Shown: positions 34,046-48,300, counted from the stretch's first letter. The stretch: 64,000 nt of DNA from Diadema setosum (GCF_964275005.1 NC_092706.1:29998781-30062780), one strand, 5' to 3'. The notes: a model not told the origin generated them from the sequence alone. A program made the numbers and translations.

Positions 34046-36400
34046 AACAAACAAACAATGTGTCAACAATTGATCAACAGTTAAGGAAGGTTGATCACGA
34101 ATGTTAGTGATTTACTGAAATGTTCAGTGGAGTTCAGAAAATCATATTCTAGTCATATTTTGATTATGCTTCTTCATATGCCTTCATGCTTATGAGGGTA
34201 TCGGTTGATTATTAAACAACAGACGAATTTTATACCTCATATATTTGATATCATAATGAATTAGATGAAAAATATCACAATCATGCAGTATGACTATAAA
34301 TACCAAAAGAGATAACGAAATAAGAATTCATAACACGGATCACACACTGAATTATCATCGGGACACAGAAGCTCCCTTAACCCTAAGATGATTGTTCAAA
34401 GTTTGATATGAAAAGATGGACACTCGAATTGACATGCCAGTGCATGTGATCTTGAAATACGGTATCTGTAACAGTGTCGGCATATGAACGTTAAAACTAT
34501 TCAAAACACCCCGTGGTACTGCCTGCTCATACCTTGACTACATTCACTGAAATAACATAAAATTCCCTTGACGCATTCTTAGGATATCAACTTGCACGCA
34601 CATTCACTGTGTATCTGCTGTTTGTAGGTTTCTATCAGCTAAACCCATCGATATGAGACTGGAAACGTCTGCAACACACAAACACTAGTCTTACACCGTA
34701 AACATTAAGCTGCCAGTTGTGGCTGGCTTTTCTAATGTTTGTTGAGAGACCCCTTTACCATAGTAATTCATGACTATGTCATTTATTATTCTATGATTAT
34801 ATCAAAGTGGAAGAATAAAACGCTTTCTTTCATTGCTCAGTTAAAAATCAGTTACAAAAAGATGGAAACTTGTGTAATTTTAACGTGGCAATAGCTAATG
34901 TAAAACAACGTCTGTCATTGACGTTTTCTTTGTCATTATTTGTGTGTAAGAACACTATGATTATCTTGTATAAGTATGTGTTTCATTGGAATCGTATAAT
35001 CATTATATCATGATAGAATTTTTATCATTGTAATACTAATATTGTTATTGCCGTCATTTCATTACTATTTTCATGATTCGTTGTGACCTTTATCATTTTA
35101 TTAGCATTTTGCGCTTTCTTGTTCTGGTCCATGAAGTATTCCTGTGAGTCGGCATTGTAGACTGCGTTCTTATATCTCCTTGTTTAAATTGTGATTTTCA
35201 GGTAAGTATTCTGTATCACTTGCTAAGATTGGCCTATGGAAAAATAAGCCATTCATGACAATCTCTACATATTTGTCATTATGAACATTATCGGCAGGTC
35301 GCGGAGAAGTTATTTGTCAGCTAACGACGTGCATTAGAACCATGTTTTTGCAGCAAAAATCAACATTGCACAAATATACAACACCTTTATTTAGGCTTCA
35401 ACCCACGTCCGGCGGGGGTTTATCATTTTAAGAAGATACCACGCATCGCTGGGTAAATAGACCCGCTATGTATGCTGTTGATAAGAAATGCCACAAGGTG
35501 TAGCGATCAGCCGTTGGGACCAATCGGCTCATGTCATTTGGGTGGACAGGTTGAGGGGCATCGCTGGGACGTGTTCAATGATTATTTTTCTCAATTGATG
35601 ACGTCACGGATTCTGTTTTGTAGATGGTGATCAATAAAGCAAATATATATCAATATTTCTTACTCTCAAAACCTAAGAATTACCTTTGCTTTATCAAAAG
35701 TGAAAGATCTGCTTTAAAAACAAATTTGACAAAGCAGAAAAATAGTGCACAGAAAGTTACTAAACGAAGTCAGGATCTCCAAAGTAGAATCGATTTGATG
35801 GGATGTTTCAATTACACAAAGATGGGCGTTTAACACAGCACGATGCAATGTCTAGAAAATGATCCTTGATTTGAAGTTCGATTCATGCGTAATACAGCTT
35901 GTTATGTAAGAGAGCCTAGCGATATTTCTCTGAAGTGCTCGTACTATTGATATACTGTACCGTTATGCATTATGTGACATTTCAGAGCAAAATTGCGTAT
36001 CAGATCGTCATTACTTTGATGGCTTTTCTATCAGGAAAAGTTATATATCTGGCATTTTGATCAGCTGTTTGATGTTGATCGACGGGGATTTATAATGTTC
36101 TTGGTATGTATATATGATTATATATGCATATACGAATTTAAATCCCCCCCCAAAAAAAAACCCACAAAACACCAGACATATACATTATTATTTAAAGCTG
36201 ATGAAGAACAAAGAAAAGAATTATACTGTATAATACACGATCATTTCCATGTTTTGAAACAATTTCGTCATGTAACATATATCGTGTATATAGTGCATTA
36301 TCATTGAAAGGATTTTATTTTTCTCCATTTTAATGATGACCTTACTGAAAAATATTGAAAATGGCTTTTATCTGTTTTTTGCAATCAAACTCTTCTTATA
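34046..36400. other. Gene-free stretch
   Basis: AT-rich sequence. A GC-richer patch at 35395-35570 (ACGTCCGGCGGGGGT and onward) has no frame or repeat that I recognise. Half a MITE end (TGCAATCAAACTCTTC) lies at about 36379-36396. Confidence 0.5.
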
Positions 36401-36401
36401 T

Positions 36402-36502
<101 letters not shown>

Positions 36503-36509
36503 GTGCATA

Positions 36510-38370
36510 TGAACCAGGCATTGTAAATCACCTATCAATCAGCCATAATTAGTTGGCAGAAAACCGCAACCTCCCTCGTAGTAACCGCACTCCAGCCCAG
36601 TTTGCTGCCCAGTGAGAACGTTACACCCTCTCGCCAGACTCACGGTGGATGAGTTCACTAGTCGGTTAACCTTGCTGCGTTCACACAGACCATAAATACC
36701 CAGTTTTAAAGTGACTACACATTACCCTTTTCTTTTCATGAGCTTGAAGCATGAAATTATTATTCTTTCTGAATTTGCCTCACATTCCAAACTTTTGTTA
36801 AACTTGCGTGGTGTTCCTTTCAATGCAAACGCACCTGGAATCTCAAATTCAAATTTCAAATTTCAAATTTTCAAATTTCATTACGTTATATTTTCTTTTC
36901 TGTTTTCTAAGCTGTGGTAGAAGGCTTCATATCATGTGAAATCAAAATTTTGTATAACAGTAGAATTCTGCTTCTGGACCAAATCTAAAACACTTAAGTA
37001 ATGTATCTATGTCTTTTTTTAGTGTTACATAACACAATATAAGGTTTGGTATACTTTTTAAATGTATCGTTTGAGGAAACGTCATCTGCACACTTTGCGA
37101 TGTGAGAAATTATAAATTACATTATCAACCATTCAGAATAAACTTTTCCAGTTATTTGTAATACATTTTTCTCGCCACCAGTATTACACTATGAGATCTA
37201 AATGCTGTCAATTCAACCATACAGAGTTAATTCCCTCTACAAACAAAACTTTAAAGCAACATATAATCCCTAGTTTCATTAGACCAAGAAATAAAAAAAA
37301 GTTAGATTGAATTCCCTTGGCATTTTAATTTGCTGTACAATGGCTGAGAATTTTATCGTAAAAAGCCCAGAAGTAACTGCAGGGAAACCTAATATGCTAC
37401 AAGGGCTGCTTCTCTTGTACATGCACCCTTTTTATAGATAGATATAATATTGTGACTGGCATAAATCGTGGTTCGGGAAGGCAATGTTAACACGACCCAG
37501 AGTTTCAAATCTGTTCACCTCGTTTCAACGCGTACGTGTACGTCAGCATGAGTTTGCACGCTAATAGCTTCGCGTCGAGTTCAATTTGACTCACCCTACC
37601 TCACGCAACGAGAACTGGGAAGCCACCCATAGGGTTAGTACGAAGGAACCTCGTTTTAGACACTCTTCAGGCTCTATCAGATTCATTGTGTAGCGCTAAA
37701 GAATGTTTATTTCCAAATAAGGATCTAATTTCACAAAGCCACTGTAGAAAAAAAAAAAAACTAATGACAAACAGACCACTTTTGTACGCCCTTCTTCTTT
37801 TACTGTGTATCGTTTCAAACTCACGTTTCATTTTTCAATCGAGAGCATGTTTCTAGATCTAATGGACCCTTTGTTGTTTTATGTTACTGCTGTTATCGAT
37901 TAATTTCACACCTTGTCATTATCTCGTTTCTTTCGGCAATTAACTGAGGGAGAACATCAAGCACAACGCTCATCTCTCCGAAAAAAAAAAAAAAACTTAA
38001 CTTGTCTAAACTTTGTAGCACTGTTTTATAAAATGTCAGTTCACTCTTAATCAAAAAACGTTAATACATGTATGCGACTGTGGTTCATTTGTAAATCATC
38101 TTGTATTCAAAGGGTCTAAGGGTAAAGACAGCAGTGGGGATTGAAACGGTTCACAAGCCAGTGTGACAACAGACACGTAACTGTTTTGAGTTGACTCGCC
38201 GCCACCACAAATTCCTTGGCAGGCGATATAGCAGCTGAACCATAGCCAAAGCCCAGGGAGCTAGACCATTGACTGACTGGTGATTGCTTGAAGTGATCCT
38301 TCATGAGACTTATCACGTCTTTTCAACTCTTCTTACTCCCGTTGATTAAAGAGCTAGAGGAAGAATATAC
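36510..38370. other. Gene-free stretch
   Basis: Apart from a (TTTCAAA)n-like run at about 36843-36880, nothing recognisable was seen. Confidence 0.5.
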
Positions 38371-38623
38371 GGGGTCATCCCACAAGACCGACACCCATGA
38401 GTCATACAGCCCACGAGTCCTACAGCCCACGAGTTCGACACTAGGCAAATAAAGTTCATGAGACCGACACAAGGTAAAACAGCCCACAAGTTCGACAGAT
38501 ACAACACAATGTGTCGGCTCGTGGGCCTTGTTAGTTTAGTGTCGAACTAAAGAAGTGTATGACTCGTGAGCAGTAACTCATGGGCTGTATGACTCGTGGA
38601 TGTCGGTCTCGTGACGTGCACCC
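38371..38623 (-). mobile_element. hAT-like foldback MITE (copy 2), end B to end A
   Basis: It begins GGGGTCATCCCACAAGACC and ends GGTCTCGTGACGTGCACCC: the same two end types as at 1329-1667 but in the opposite orientation. Flanks GAATATAC and GAATATAT give an 8-bp target duplication with one mismatch. The interior consists of inverted CATGAGTCATACAGCCCA and CTCGTGGGC words. Confidence 0.82.
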
Positions 38624-39842
38624 GAATATATACCCTAATGTAGAATAAATCTAGAATTTAATTGATGATCGAGCTAATAGATCGGGGAACCATTCGATAG
38701 CTTGTATGAAAGCACACATATTTTTTCAGAATCCGCCTAAAAATCACCAACTTGTGCTTCAGTGATTGCAGAGGGTAAAAAAGAATCGAGTCACAATTCA
38801 AGACACTGTTGTGCAGTGGAGTCCCCACAAGTTAATCTTTTTGAGCTCTTTTTTTTTTTTTGTCCTATGCATCTTTTATTTTTTCTATATATTTCAATGT
38901 TGTCATACTGACTCGTATAAAATGTCTGCAATTCAACCTCCGGGCTGCTATGGATGTTACCCAATAAAAATACCCTTATATTCATTCCTTTTTAACGAAC
39001 ATCAAATTCGTGCTAATATGAACAAGATGGAGAACTAACGTCTTGTTCAAAATGATTTGGTTTGAATAATCATGTCCTTGGAATGCCTCTGCACATCGTA
39101 GCATACCTAACCGAATCAGCCATCGTTTGATATTATATAAACTATGTGTGTTAAATTGGGTTCGAGAATACGAGGCACCGAGTTGTGGATTTCTGTTCAT
39201 TAAGTCCTATTATGCTGAAGCCTGGTATCGCATGTAAAGTTCTTGACGAAATGAAGAAAAAAAAAAACACGTGAACTGAGAAAACGGCATTTCATTCATT
39301 GTGAATGAATAATTCGCAAAACCGTACACCTATAGTTCTAAGTCGGGGAAAAAACCCAATAATATTCAAGAGAGAGAGAGAGAGAGCATCCCACAGATAC
39401 AAGTTAGATAGTCTCTCTCGAACAAACTATGTTTAAAGAAAATACCTAGCATAGCATGTTCATATTCAACAAACAAATAAGAACGCAGTGAAATGATATG
39501 AGATATCATAGATATAACAACAGTGAAGAGCTAGTAGTGTAGCAATGACTATCCAATTGGGAAGTGAGAATATACAATTCATGCATATGTCAATACCAAT
39601 GACTCAAAAGTGTTATAAATCTTTAAGCTTGGTCGTCCACTCCCTCACACGACATAACATTTTGAACTCTTAAATACTCAGCAGCATGTCGAGTACGGAT
39701 TAATTCAAACTCGTTTTCAAAAGGCATCGTATCTCTCAAAAAGTGTTCATTGCAACTTACAGAGAATTTCTGTCCGTGGCCTCGTATATCTCTTTCTGTG
39801 CCAGAGACTTGGGCCAGTGTGTGTTGTTTGTGCTATGGTTTC

Positions 39843-39915
<73 letters not shown>

Positions 39916-41690
39916 ATGCCAATCGGCACTCAAGGCACACAACGTATTAAGTTAATCGTAATAACTGAGTAAAATAAAAGAAGATCATATACGTTTCAGT
40001 AATGCCAGATGGACTACAGCTCACAAAAGTACAGAATTTGCAAATTTCGTTCTTTTTAATGAAAAAAAAAGATAAAAGGATTATGCGATTTTGATGACAT
40101 TTCTTCATAAAATTTTCTTTGGCTTATCACTAACAGAGAGATTAAGAGCAGGCGATTATATTCTCCTCATTGCATTACTCACTAGTCATAATAATATGGT
40201 ATATGTTGTCGTTGTTATTTTTTTGTTGTCCATGTTTCTGCTTCGACAAAATATGAGAAATTTTCAGACTTTGCAACTCTCTTATTCATTTTGTCCAATT
40301 TGTATAAATTTTCTCTTCATCTGCGTGTCTAATTTTACTGCTTTTGTCAACGTCGACTTGAGACATGCGACAGAGTTTCTCTTTCGGGGCGATCATGTCT
40401 CTTTCTTAAGCTAATACTTTTTTTTTTCGCAGTGCGCGTATAGAAAGCCCATTACTGGGTCACAAGGAAACGTTCTGCCAGGCGACCGACCACGAATACC
40501 AGGGCGGTGGGCACGGAGTTTGAGAGCGAGGTGAAACGTGGTGCAGGGAAGTTCTCGAACCATCGCCTGCCCTTTCCGGAGGAGACGGTGTGGCCAGCTT
40601 GGGTAAACACACGTCATTGTCTGTATACCGGGATGATACTTTGATTGATTAAAAACGATATCAGCCCTGATCCTCTCTACAGAATAAACTAATGCTACTC
40701 AGCTAAAGGCTTCTCGAAGAGAAATGGGTCATGTACTTTCTCTCTCTTTTCTCTGATGAACATAACACTTTGATTTACTCTTGTGTATGCCAGGGATGTC
40801 ACACAGCCTTTCAGTTCTAAGAATGATCATCATCCGTTTCAATTCACACAGCGTAATTGCATTTACTTTAAGGGTATTACGGAACAATGAATGAAAACGT
40901 ATTATAGCGTGATCATGCACAAGTCCCTGGTAAATTATATGGCTCGTAGACAATGAGTATCTAATTCTTTTCTACCAATATGATTGCAAAGGCACAACAA
41001 CATATATCTGTCACGTTGTTTCCGTATACTTGAACTCTCTCTGCTAATAAAAGAATCAATATAATCATCACTAGCGAAAGAAACACCATCCCTATTATAC
41101 TATTCATATAATCTAATCCCCCTCAAAGCTTCACACACCTCAAACTTCCTTGGTGGGTCTTTGTTGACGAGCAATATGTCAATGTGATCTGATTATCAAA
41201 AGGCTTTTTGACTGGTGGAGAACAAAACATCAAAATTTACCAAAACAATCCAGATACCGCCTGAAACAATATCTGTTGAATTTTTGTCTGACTTTGGTTT
41301 GTAAATAATGAAAAATATGCATTCTTATATTGACAACATTATGCTGATAATGGTATCCAGTACTTTGGAAGCTTAGCCATTTGAGACTTGGAAATTCACT
41401 CAAAACGGCGCTTGTCGTTTTTCACACAATAGGTAAATGGTGCTAGCTTTCATCCCCACCCCCCCCCCCTCCTCTCACACAGGGGGTGGGGTAGAAGACA
41501 TCATACTGACTGGTGGGGAGGAATCCCCCATAGGCAAGCAAGCATTATGTCTGTTGATAAATATTCGAATCTCAGTGGAAGGACGTTAACGACATTTCCT
41601 GGTGAGAGTACTCGCGGGGGAAAGTGGTGTGATGGAGATGAAACGAAATTGGGCAGAAAGGAAAGACAAGATGCAGACAAGCTTGCATGT
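38624..41690. other. Gene-free stretch with a GC-richer block
   Basis: It includes a (GT)n microsatellite (39843-39915) and a GC-richer block (40431-40612), plus a C-run at 41460. No coding exon could be supported with confidence. Confidence 0.5.
39843..39915. repeat. (GT)n microsatellite
   Basis: This is a GT tract of about 73 bp with one A interruption. Confidence 0.95.
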
Positions 41691-41697
41691 GATGTTG

Positions 41698-42030
41698 GTG
41701 GTCTTGGTGTTAGCGGTGACGATGATGATGATGATGAATGTGGTGGTAGCTTTGGTGAGAATGATAATGAACGTAATGATAATGATGCAAGAGAATATTA
41801 AGGGGAAGGGTGAAGGTTGAAGTTTGAATTTTCTTCAATTTGTGGTCTTGGTGTTAGCGGTGGTGGTGATGATGAATGTGACGGTAGCTATGTGAGAATG
41901 ATAATGATCATAATGTTAATGATGCAAGAGAATAGGTTGTGAAGGTTGAGGTTTGAATTTTCTCCAATTTGTTTCCCTCTAACAAATGTTAAAGGGAGAC
42001 ATATTGAAGAAAATTCAAACCTCAATGATA
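41698..42030. repeat. Tandem ~135-bp duplication ending in a palindrome
   Basis: Copies at about 41698-41840 and 41841-41973 share TGGTCTTGGTGTTAGCGGTG, ATGATGCAAGAGAATA and GAATTTTCTcCAATTTG. The end of the second copy and the following 41975-42026 (ATTGAAGAAAATTCAAACCT) form an inverted repeat. Confidence 0.8.
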
Positions 42031-42259
42031 AAGATGTTACTGATGTTGATATTGGTGTGATAAATGTGACAGCGATGAGGAGGAGGAAGAGGAAGAGGAG
42101 GAGGAAAATGACACACGTAACCCTGGACATATTCATCATCATCTGGCGAGGATTTGAGATAAAGTGACTCTGAGTCTGATGATAATTAAAATCGTATTTC
42201 GTGTAGATTAAGAAAAATAACTTGTTTTTTTTGGATATTGAAATGTCAAGAACTGACAT

Positions 42260-43560
42260 GACTGTGAAAGTTAATTCATTTGAATTGAATAAGTTTAAAC
42301 AAACTTCTCAGTTTAGACATGTTTTAATTAAGACAGTGTACATATTACATATTCATAATGGTTATCAAACATAGATAGTGTGCATTCATAGGTAAGACTG
42401 GTTAATTTCAGCATAGTTATCTACGTAAGATATGATACCATTCACACTGCAGAGAATGCCTAAAATGTAAGCAGCATTTAATATTTTGTTATTACTTCAA
42501 ATTAATGAATTTATCTAAAGTGTTAGTTAATCTTGACCATTGAATAGGGATATTTTTAAGTCTGTAAGGTCACGTCCATTTCCGGCTGAAACATGCCTCT
42601 GTTCTATGTCAAAATGATACGTGTATGGTCCTTGAATGACAAATGGATCATTGGAGAAAAAAAAACCTCCTTGCAGAAAATACTTTTTTTATGGCACAAT
42701 CATAATATTGTTTTCAATAAGAAGCCTCTGTTTTACAAGAATGGTTTGAAAGTGGTATTATCAGGCTGGAACACGTTTTTAAGGGATTTAAAACGGTGGA
42801 AGAAATCCTATTAGTCATGTAAGTATGGAAATCCATCCGGTATTACCAAAAGGTATGCAATAATTGTTGATTATTCGAAACTTCGCCAAGTTATACCGAA
42901 AGTCTGGTTTACTCAAAATATCCATTGACAGAGAACAGAATGCTTTATTGATAACTGTTCTACACATAGAAATGGGAAAATGTAATGAGACTATGATGTA
43001 ACACCCACATATTTTCACAATGATTTGATAAATCAAGAGGATATACCTAGTACAGTGTATTGTTTCTTTGGGGAAATGTACCTGGAGTGATTTTTTTTTC
43101 ATATATACTCAACTTGCCAGACTAAAAAGGAATTCTCACAAGAATTCGGTTTCAAAGTGTTGTATAATTTGTTATCGGTGATTAAAAAACAAACAAAAAA
43201 ATCTTTTAAGTCGAAAATAATCACGAATGTAATGTTTGTCAAACGGATGAGGATATAAGACATACCCTCGTCACATGTGAGATGAAATAGGAGCGTTTGG
43301 AATTATATCTCCTGGTTAATCAAACAAATTTTTCATTTTCATGAAAACATCAATATTGCACATTAGCTACACGGCAATGAGGAAAAGGAATACACGATTA
43401 CTTTTATTTATACCTCTTTTTTTTTGGGGGGGGGGTGTTCATAAATTGATAGTGTTACGCAATCATAAAGATGGTGGCCATAGAGAGTGTAGAGTGAGAC
43501 GTTCGTATCCGAACCGTGGAAAAGGCTGAGGTAAACAAGTTTTGTTTCGGCAGATCTTTG
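42260..43560. other. Gene-free stretch
   Basis: AT-rich. Small open frames on both strands have no family motif. A T/G run lies at 43419. Confidence 0.5.
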
Positions 43561-43570
43561 TTTAATCTTG

Positions 43571-43819
43571 TAGGGGTGTTTAGTGGATAAGACAGCCGAC
43601 TCCTATAATCGGAGGTCTCGAGTTCGATTCCCTCCCAGTGCGTACGTCCTTGGACAAGATGTTTTTACCTACTATATGATGTCCCTCTCGACCCTGGTGT
43701 ATAAATGGGTACCTGACAACGCTGGGGTAATAATAATGGCAGGGCCCTCTCGTAGAGCAGTGGAAACACTGAAGACGCTACCCTGGATAAAGAAGATCTT
43801 ATTATCATTATCAGTATTA

Positions 43820-43874
<55 letters not shown>

Positions 43875-43880
43875 CATCAT
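43571..43880 (+). mobile_element. tRNA-derived SINE with (ATT)n tail
   Basis: A-box-like GTTTAGTGGATAAGAC and B-box GAGTTCGATTCCC lie near 43578 and 43619. A conserved body follows (GTCCTTGGACAAGATG, TATAAATGGGTACCTG, GCAGGGCCCTCTCGTAGAGC), then a pure ATT repeat from 43797. The layout matches tRNA SINEs described from sea urchins, by memory of their general form. Confidence 0.8.
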
Positions 43881-44739
43881 CATCACCATCATCATCATTT
43901 TTATTATTATCATTAATATCGATCTTCCCAATTAAATAGTTATTCGATTTTGTTTGATTTTTTCCTGATAACACATGTAAACAAACATTTTGATGTTATT
44001 GTTGTTTGGAATATGAATAAATGTAATTTGAGAGTATATAAAAAGTAAGGTAAAACGTTATTGACTGTGAGTCTGTTGAAGAATTCTTTATGAGTAGAAA
44101 TCACTGTTTCGTTGTGTGTTTTTTTATCTCTCGTATGATAAGGGCCTTAAGTTGACACTAAAGCCATCCAATAGTGTTCGATACAACTTAACCCCTTCTC
44201 ATTCTCAGCCGACGATATGTTATTTCAGAGCCGTAAGTCTGAATTTGTGTTGATAACTGGCAGTATCACAATCCCTGCACGCGTAAATCATTATGTTTCT
44301 AAGTGCTTTCTATCTTTAAAAAGCTAGACTGGAATTTGAAGGGAGTTTCTGGCGTTTCTGTAGAATTCAGCGCTTTACAAATGACCAATGACACATTAGT
44401 CTGTATAAACTTGATCTTAAGCTAACATATCACATAGGTTTTTTATTCTGTCTTGTATATTCCTAATCAATATTTGACATGTGTGACAGCGCATTCTTTT
44501 CACTCCTAAATTCGTTCTCCAAAGACGTGTTTGGTTTGTCAGTTACATCGCACTATGAAAGAAGGAGAGGTGTCTAGTCATATATCAATCCTGAAAAACA
44601 AGACGAGTGAGCTTCCGAACAATTGAAGAACATCTGAACTGTTTTCTTCATTTAGCTGGCTCATTAATGGGAACAGCAGTGACACAGGATAAACTTGTCA
44701 ATGCGAAATACGATTTCGGCCAAACACTTATGAGAAGAC

Positions 44740-45315
44740 CCCTAAGGCACATGGAGGACGCGCATTAAGAGAGATCCCTGGTGCTGGCTGCATCCAGGGT
44801 TCGAAGAGGATGCACTCCGGAGCCAAACCACAACCAAATATGTCCTCCATCACGCCTCTCGACGGGTATCGCGCTCTGTGGTGATGAAACGCCATTTCCT
44901 TATTTAGCTATCAATGGGCTCTCCGCCCGCGCATCCCTTTCACGAAGGCTCTCTCCGTGTTCGCTACAAGCAAGAGACTCCTCAGGGGCGATCCGAGTCC
45001 CACTCCGATCCACGCACCGAGCGAGGGACCCGTCGATAACAACGTTGTGAGCGAAGACTGTCGCGCTGCTGGCGTTACCGCGCCCAGAACTTATCAATTA
45101 GAGTGAGGGGTGTCACTCATATCCTCCCCGCGGGTACCATTTTCTGCGGAGGCGACGCAACTGTTCTCGACTTCGCACCCCTGGATGAGATGCGCTGGTT
45201 AAGCGTTCATCTAAACGGGTGCTGAAATACGAGGAGAGCCATGACGAGTTTAGAGAACGTCCAATGACTGCGGCACTCTCCTCAGTTAATTCATGGAGCT
45301 TGTTCAAAGGTTAGC
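44740..45315. other. Unexplained GC- and CpG-richer island
   Basis: About 570 bp are clearly richer in CG dinucleotides than the surroundings (for example CGACGGGTATCGCGCTC, CCCGCGCATCCC, CCGCGCCC). Open frames exist on both strands but none is convincing. It could be a promoter, enhancer, non-coding exon or an old element. Confidence 0.4.
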
Positions 45316-45319
45316 ACGG

Positions 45320-48300
45320 TCTGAATGGCTTCTGCCTCTACATCATCTCTACTGGGATTTATATCATAAGAAAGTCAGACTTTGAACCAAGAAAACACTT
45401 ATTGTAATAATTGCAGTCATGGTAATAGCGCCGATAATGATAACCATACAACTACTAGATGTCAACACTGCTGATTTTATAGTGATTTACATATTTGACA
45501 ATGAAATCAATAACATGACAAGAAAAGGAAAAACCTATGACAATGGTTTTCCATCACCCAATAAAGACATCGATCACCTGCAACTTAGATTCATAGACGA
45601 TAAAATGTGTTTCGACTTATTCCGCTTTCTACATGTTTCGTTTCCCATCGAAATCCACATACTGTAATCATCATACCATTTCACATTACGAGCCAGCTCG
45701 TCTGCAACAACATTATTCTCAATGTGCAGGGGGACATTAAAGCGGCATATCACTGATTAATGAAGGAGCATTTCCGCAAAATGGCATATGCCCAGAGGGC
45801 TAGCATTTGCAGATTAGGGAGCGTTTCCTGACTAACCTAGCAGGCGATATGACCACATTGCCAGAGCTGTGTCTGTCGGAATATGCCGGTCATAGATTAA
45901 ATCATGTCACTTTTGTGTACCTTTTCTTAACAAACAGAGCGGAGGGGACATCTTTGGCACACGTTTACAGTTTTTTCCATCAAAGTCTGGCGGTGAAATT
46001 AATTATCATGACTAGCCTCCGATCATGAGCAGACGGGAATTTGAATGAGTGGGACTTGTCCTACTTTTATCCTTCTGTGTCTAAACTTTATTCGTGGTAG
46101 AGCCTATTTCACCTGCCTTTACTTCCGCATTATAGACATCGTGCGCATTTTTCTGGTAAAGTAGCACATAAGTCTAGAACAAAAGGGTAAACGAATTATG
46201 ATCTCGGATTACGGTGACACAGCAATAGTGAGTTCTGTTGCGGGAAATATTTTCTCAGATCAAATGGGCTTAATATTATGATGATTTTTTTTTTCTCATA
46301 CAACAAAATTAAAAAGTGCGATGAATTCCAATAAAATATTCTTCAGTCTGATTTATATTTCCACTGTGCCTATGAAATTACAAAAGACAATTTTATGGTG
46401 TATTAAAATTCACACTTTTATACCATTATATCTATTCCCACTAAGGGGAGAAAACTATTTCACCAGTCATGTGAAATCACAACGAAGTAGTTTGAATAGT
46501 GTAATAAATTATTAAAGATTTGTTTTTATCTTTACATCTAAAAGCTTAGACAATGAGATCTACTTTTATATCTGTTTGAATGACAATAGTAGCTTTTGTT
46601 GTGAATGCATAGTCAAAACTAGTCTACAAAAGTAAAACGATACTGAAGTTATCATCCTTCCTTCGAAAGCATACAAGAGCTGAAAAAGACAGTTGTCCAT
46701 GAAGCATCATATTAACACTGCAAAAAGGTCAGGTGAGACCATTTCAACAAAATATTAGATTATCTGGCCAAATTGCGAACGTAACCCTCTTCCCTTCAAA
46801 AAAAAAAGGAAGGAAAATACACTTACAAGGAGTTACCTTTCCACAGACATTGCACAAAATTAGCGTGAATGTGCGATGGATTTCACTAAAAATATCTGTT
46901 TATCATATTTCATGAATCCAATAGAACAAAAGAAAACTGCAGGGCAGCCCCCTGTGAGTGTCGCTATAAATATAAATGAAAAGTTTACTCGCAAAATGAG
47001 TTAAATCCAGTCTTGTCGATTTGAAAAATTGGTGATTAAACCTGCTAAAAAATGGAAAAAACAAAAGAGGACATATTGGATTTTTTTTTTCTATTGTAAC
47101 CTCAAGAATATTCGATGTCATGCGATATGTAAGGTATCAATGGAAAGGTTTGATTTTACTTTATGTCATGGACGTACTTAAAAAAATATTTAAAAATGGC
47201 ACTTATGCCGTTTGGCATAAAACACTTAAAAATGCTCTTGAATCGCTCTTGAACGGACGAGAACCTCTAGGGTTTATCTCAGTATAGTGCCTAAGACTTA
47301 GTGCGCAGTCTACACACGTAGAGGGCTCACTGCTAAATCACAGGCACCCTCAACATTATCTATAGCAACATTGTGTGTTGTGAAAAACACAAGAAATAAG
47401 CTATCAAGGAGCATGCTTTACATTGTTTTATTGTATTGTTGTACTGGTCAAATAAGGGTGATAATGACGACGCAGGGTTCATAGGTCTCATAGAATGTAT
47501 TCTGTACACTCGGGTGCAATCGCTGGAATGACACTAAGGCGGCGTAACTCTTTTGACCAACAGACTAAATCCTCGTATCTCCCGAGGTGAAGGGTTTGGT
47601 AGCTGGGTCCACTCACAGAAAGATGAACGTCATTAGTTGCTAATGAAAAGCAGCAACCTGGCTGGAGCGTTTCCCAAACCCGAACTGAAGGTTATGTATT
47701 ATTTGAGTGGGTGAGAATCTCCCTGACTGGGTTATAAAGCTATGTTTTTAAAACGTTTTGCGTATGACTGCATGTTTCTACATCTACCGCAATTTTTATA
47801 AGTTTTGTATTCAGCATTCCACTCAACTCAGTCTCCTGTCTTCATCTCACCTTAAAACCCTTGGCAGACTTTTGAGTCTCCTGTTCACGCTATATTTATA
47901 TTGCAGGGCGTCCTATTCAGTAGTATCGCCAGCAAGCATACATGTATTTGTCTTTTTTTATGCAAATTACTCTAAGCTTCCATTTAAGGTAGGAATTTCC
48001 ATCTCGAGATTAACTCTGGAATTTTTTTTTTCGTTAATTTAGAAAGGGTTTAGAAACCACTTTCCGTTTAGAATTGAGAGTACAAGGGGTGTTTCTACTG
48101 TCTCTACACTATTCGATTTTCTCCATTTTCTAGCTAATATGCAGAAGGAGAGAAAGTAGGCGATAGAGGAAGAAGTCCAGCAAGGGCAACTTCACTTTCC
48201 TCAACTGAATCGCAGAACCCCAGGGGTAAAGAAGTTTGATCAAAGTGAGAATACGAAAGTCTTGGACTAGCAGAGCAGCTGCTTCATATTATCACATGAT

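Noticed and set aside
43583-43974. Polyleucine, polyisoleucine and polyasparagine frames
   Set aside because: They arise from the ATT tail of the SINE.
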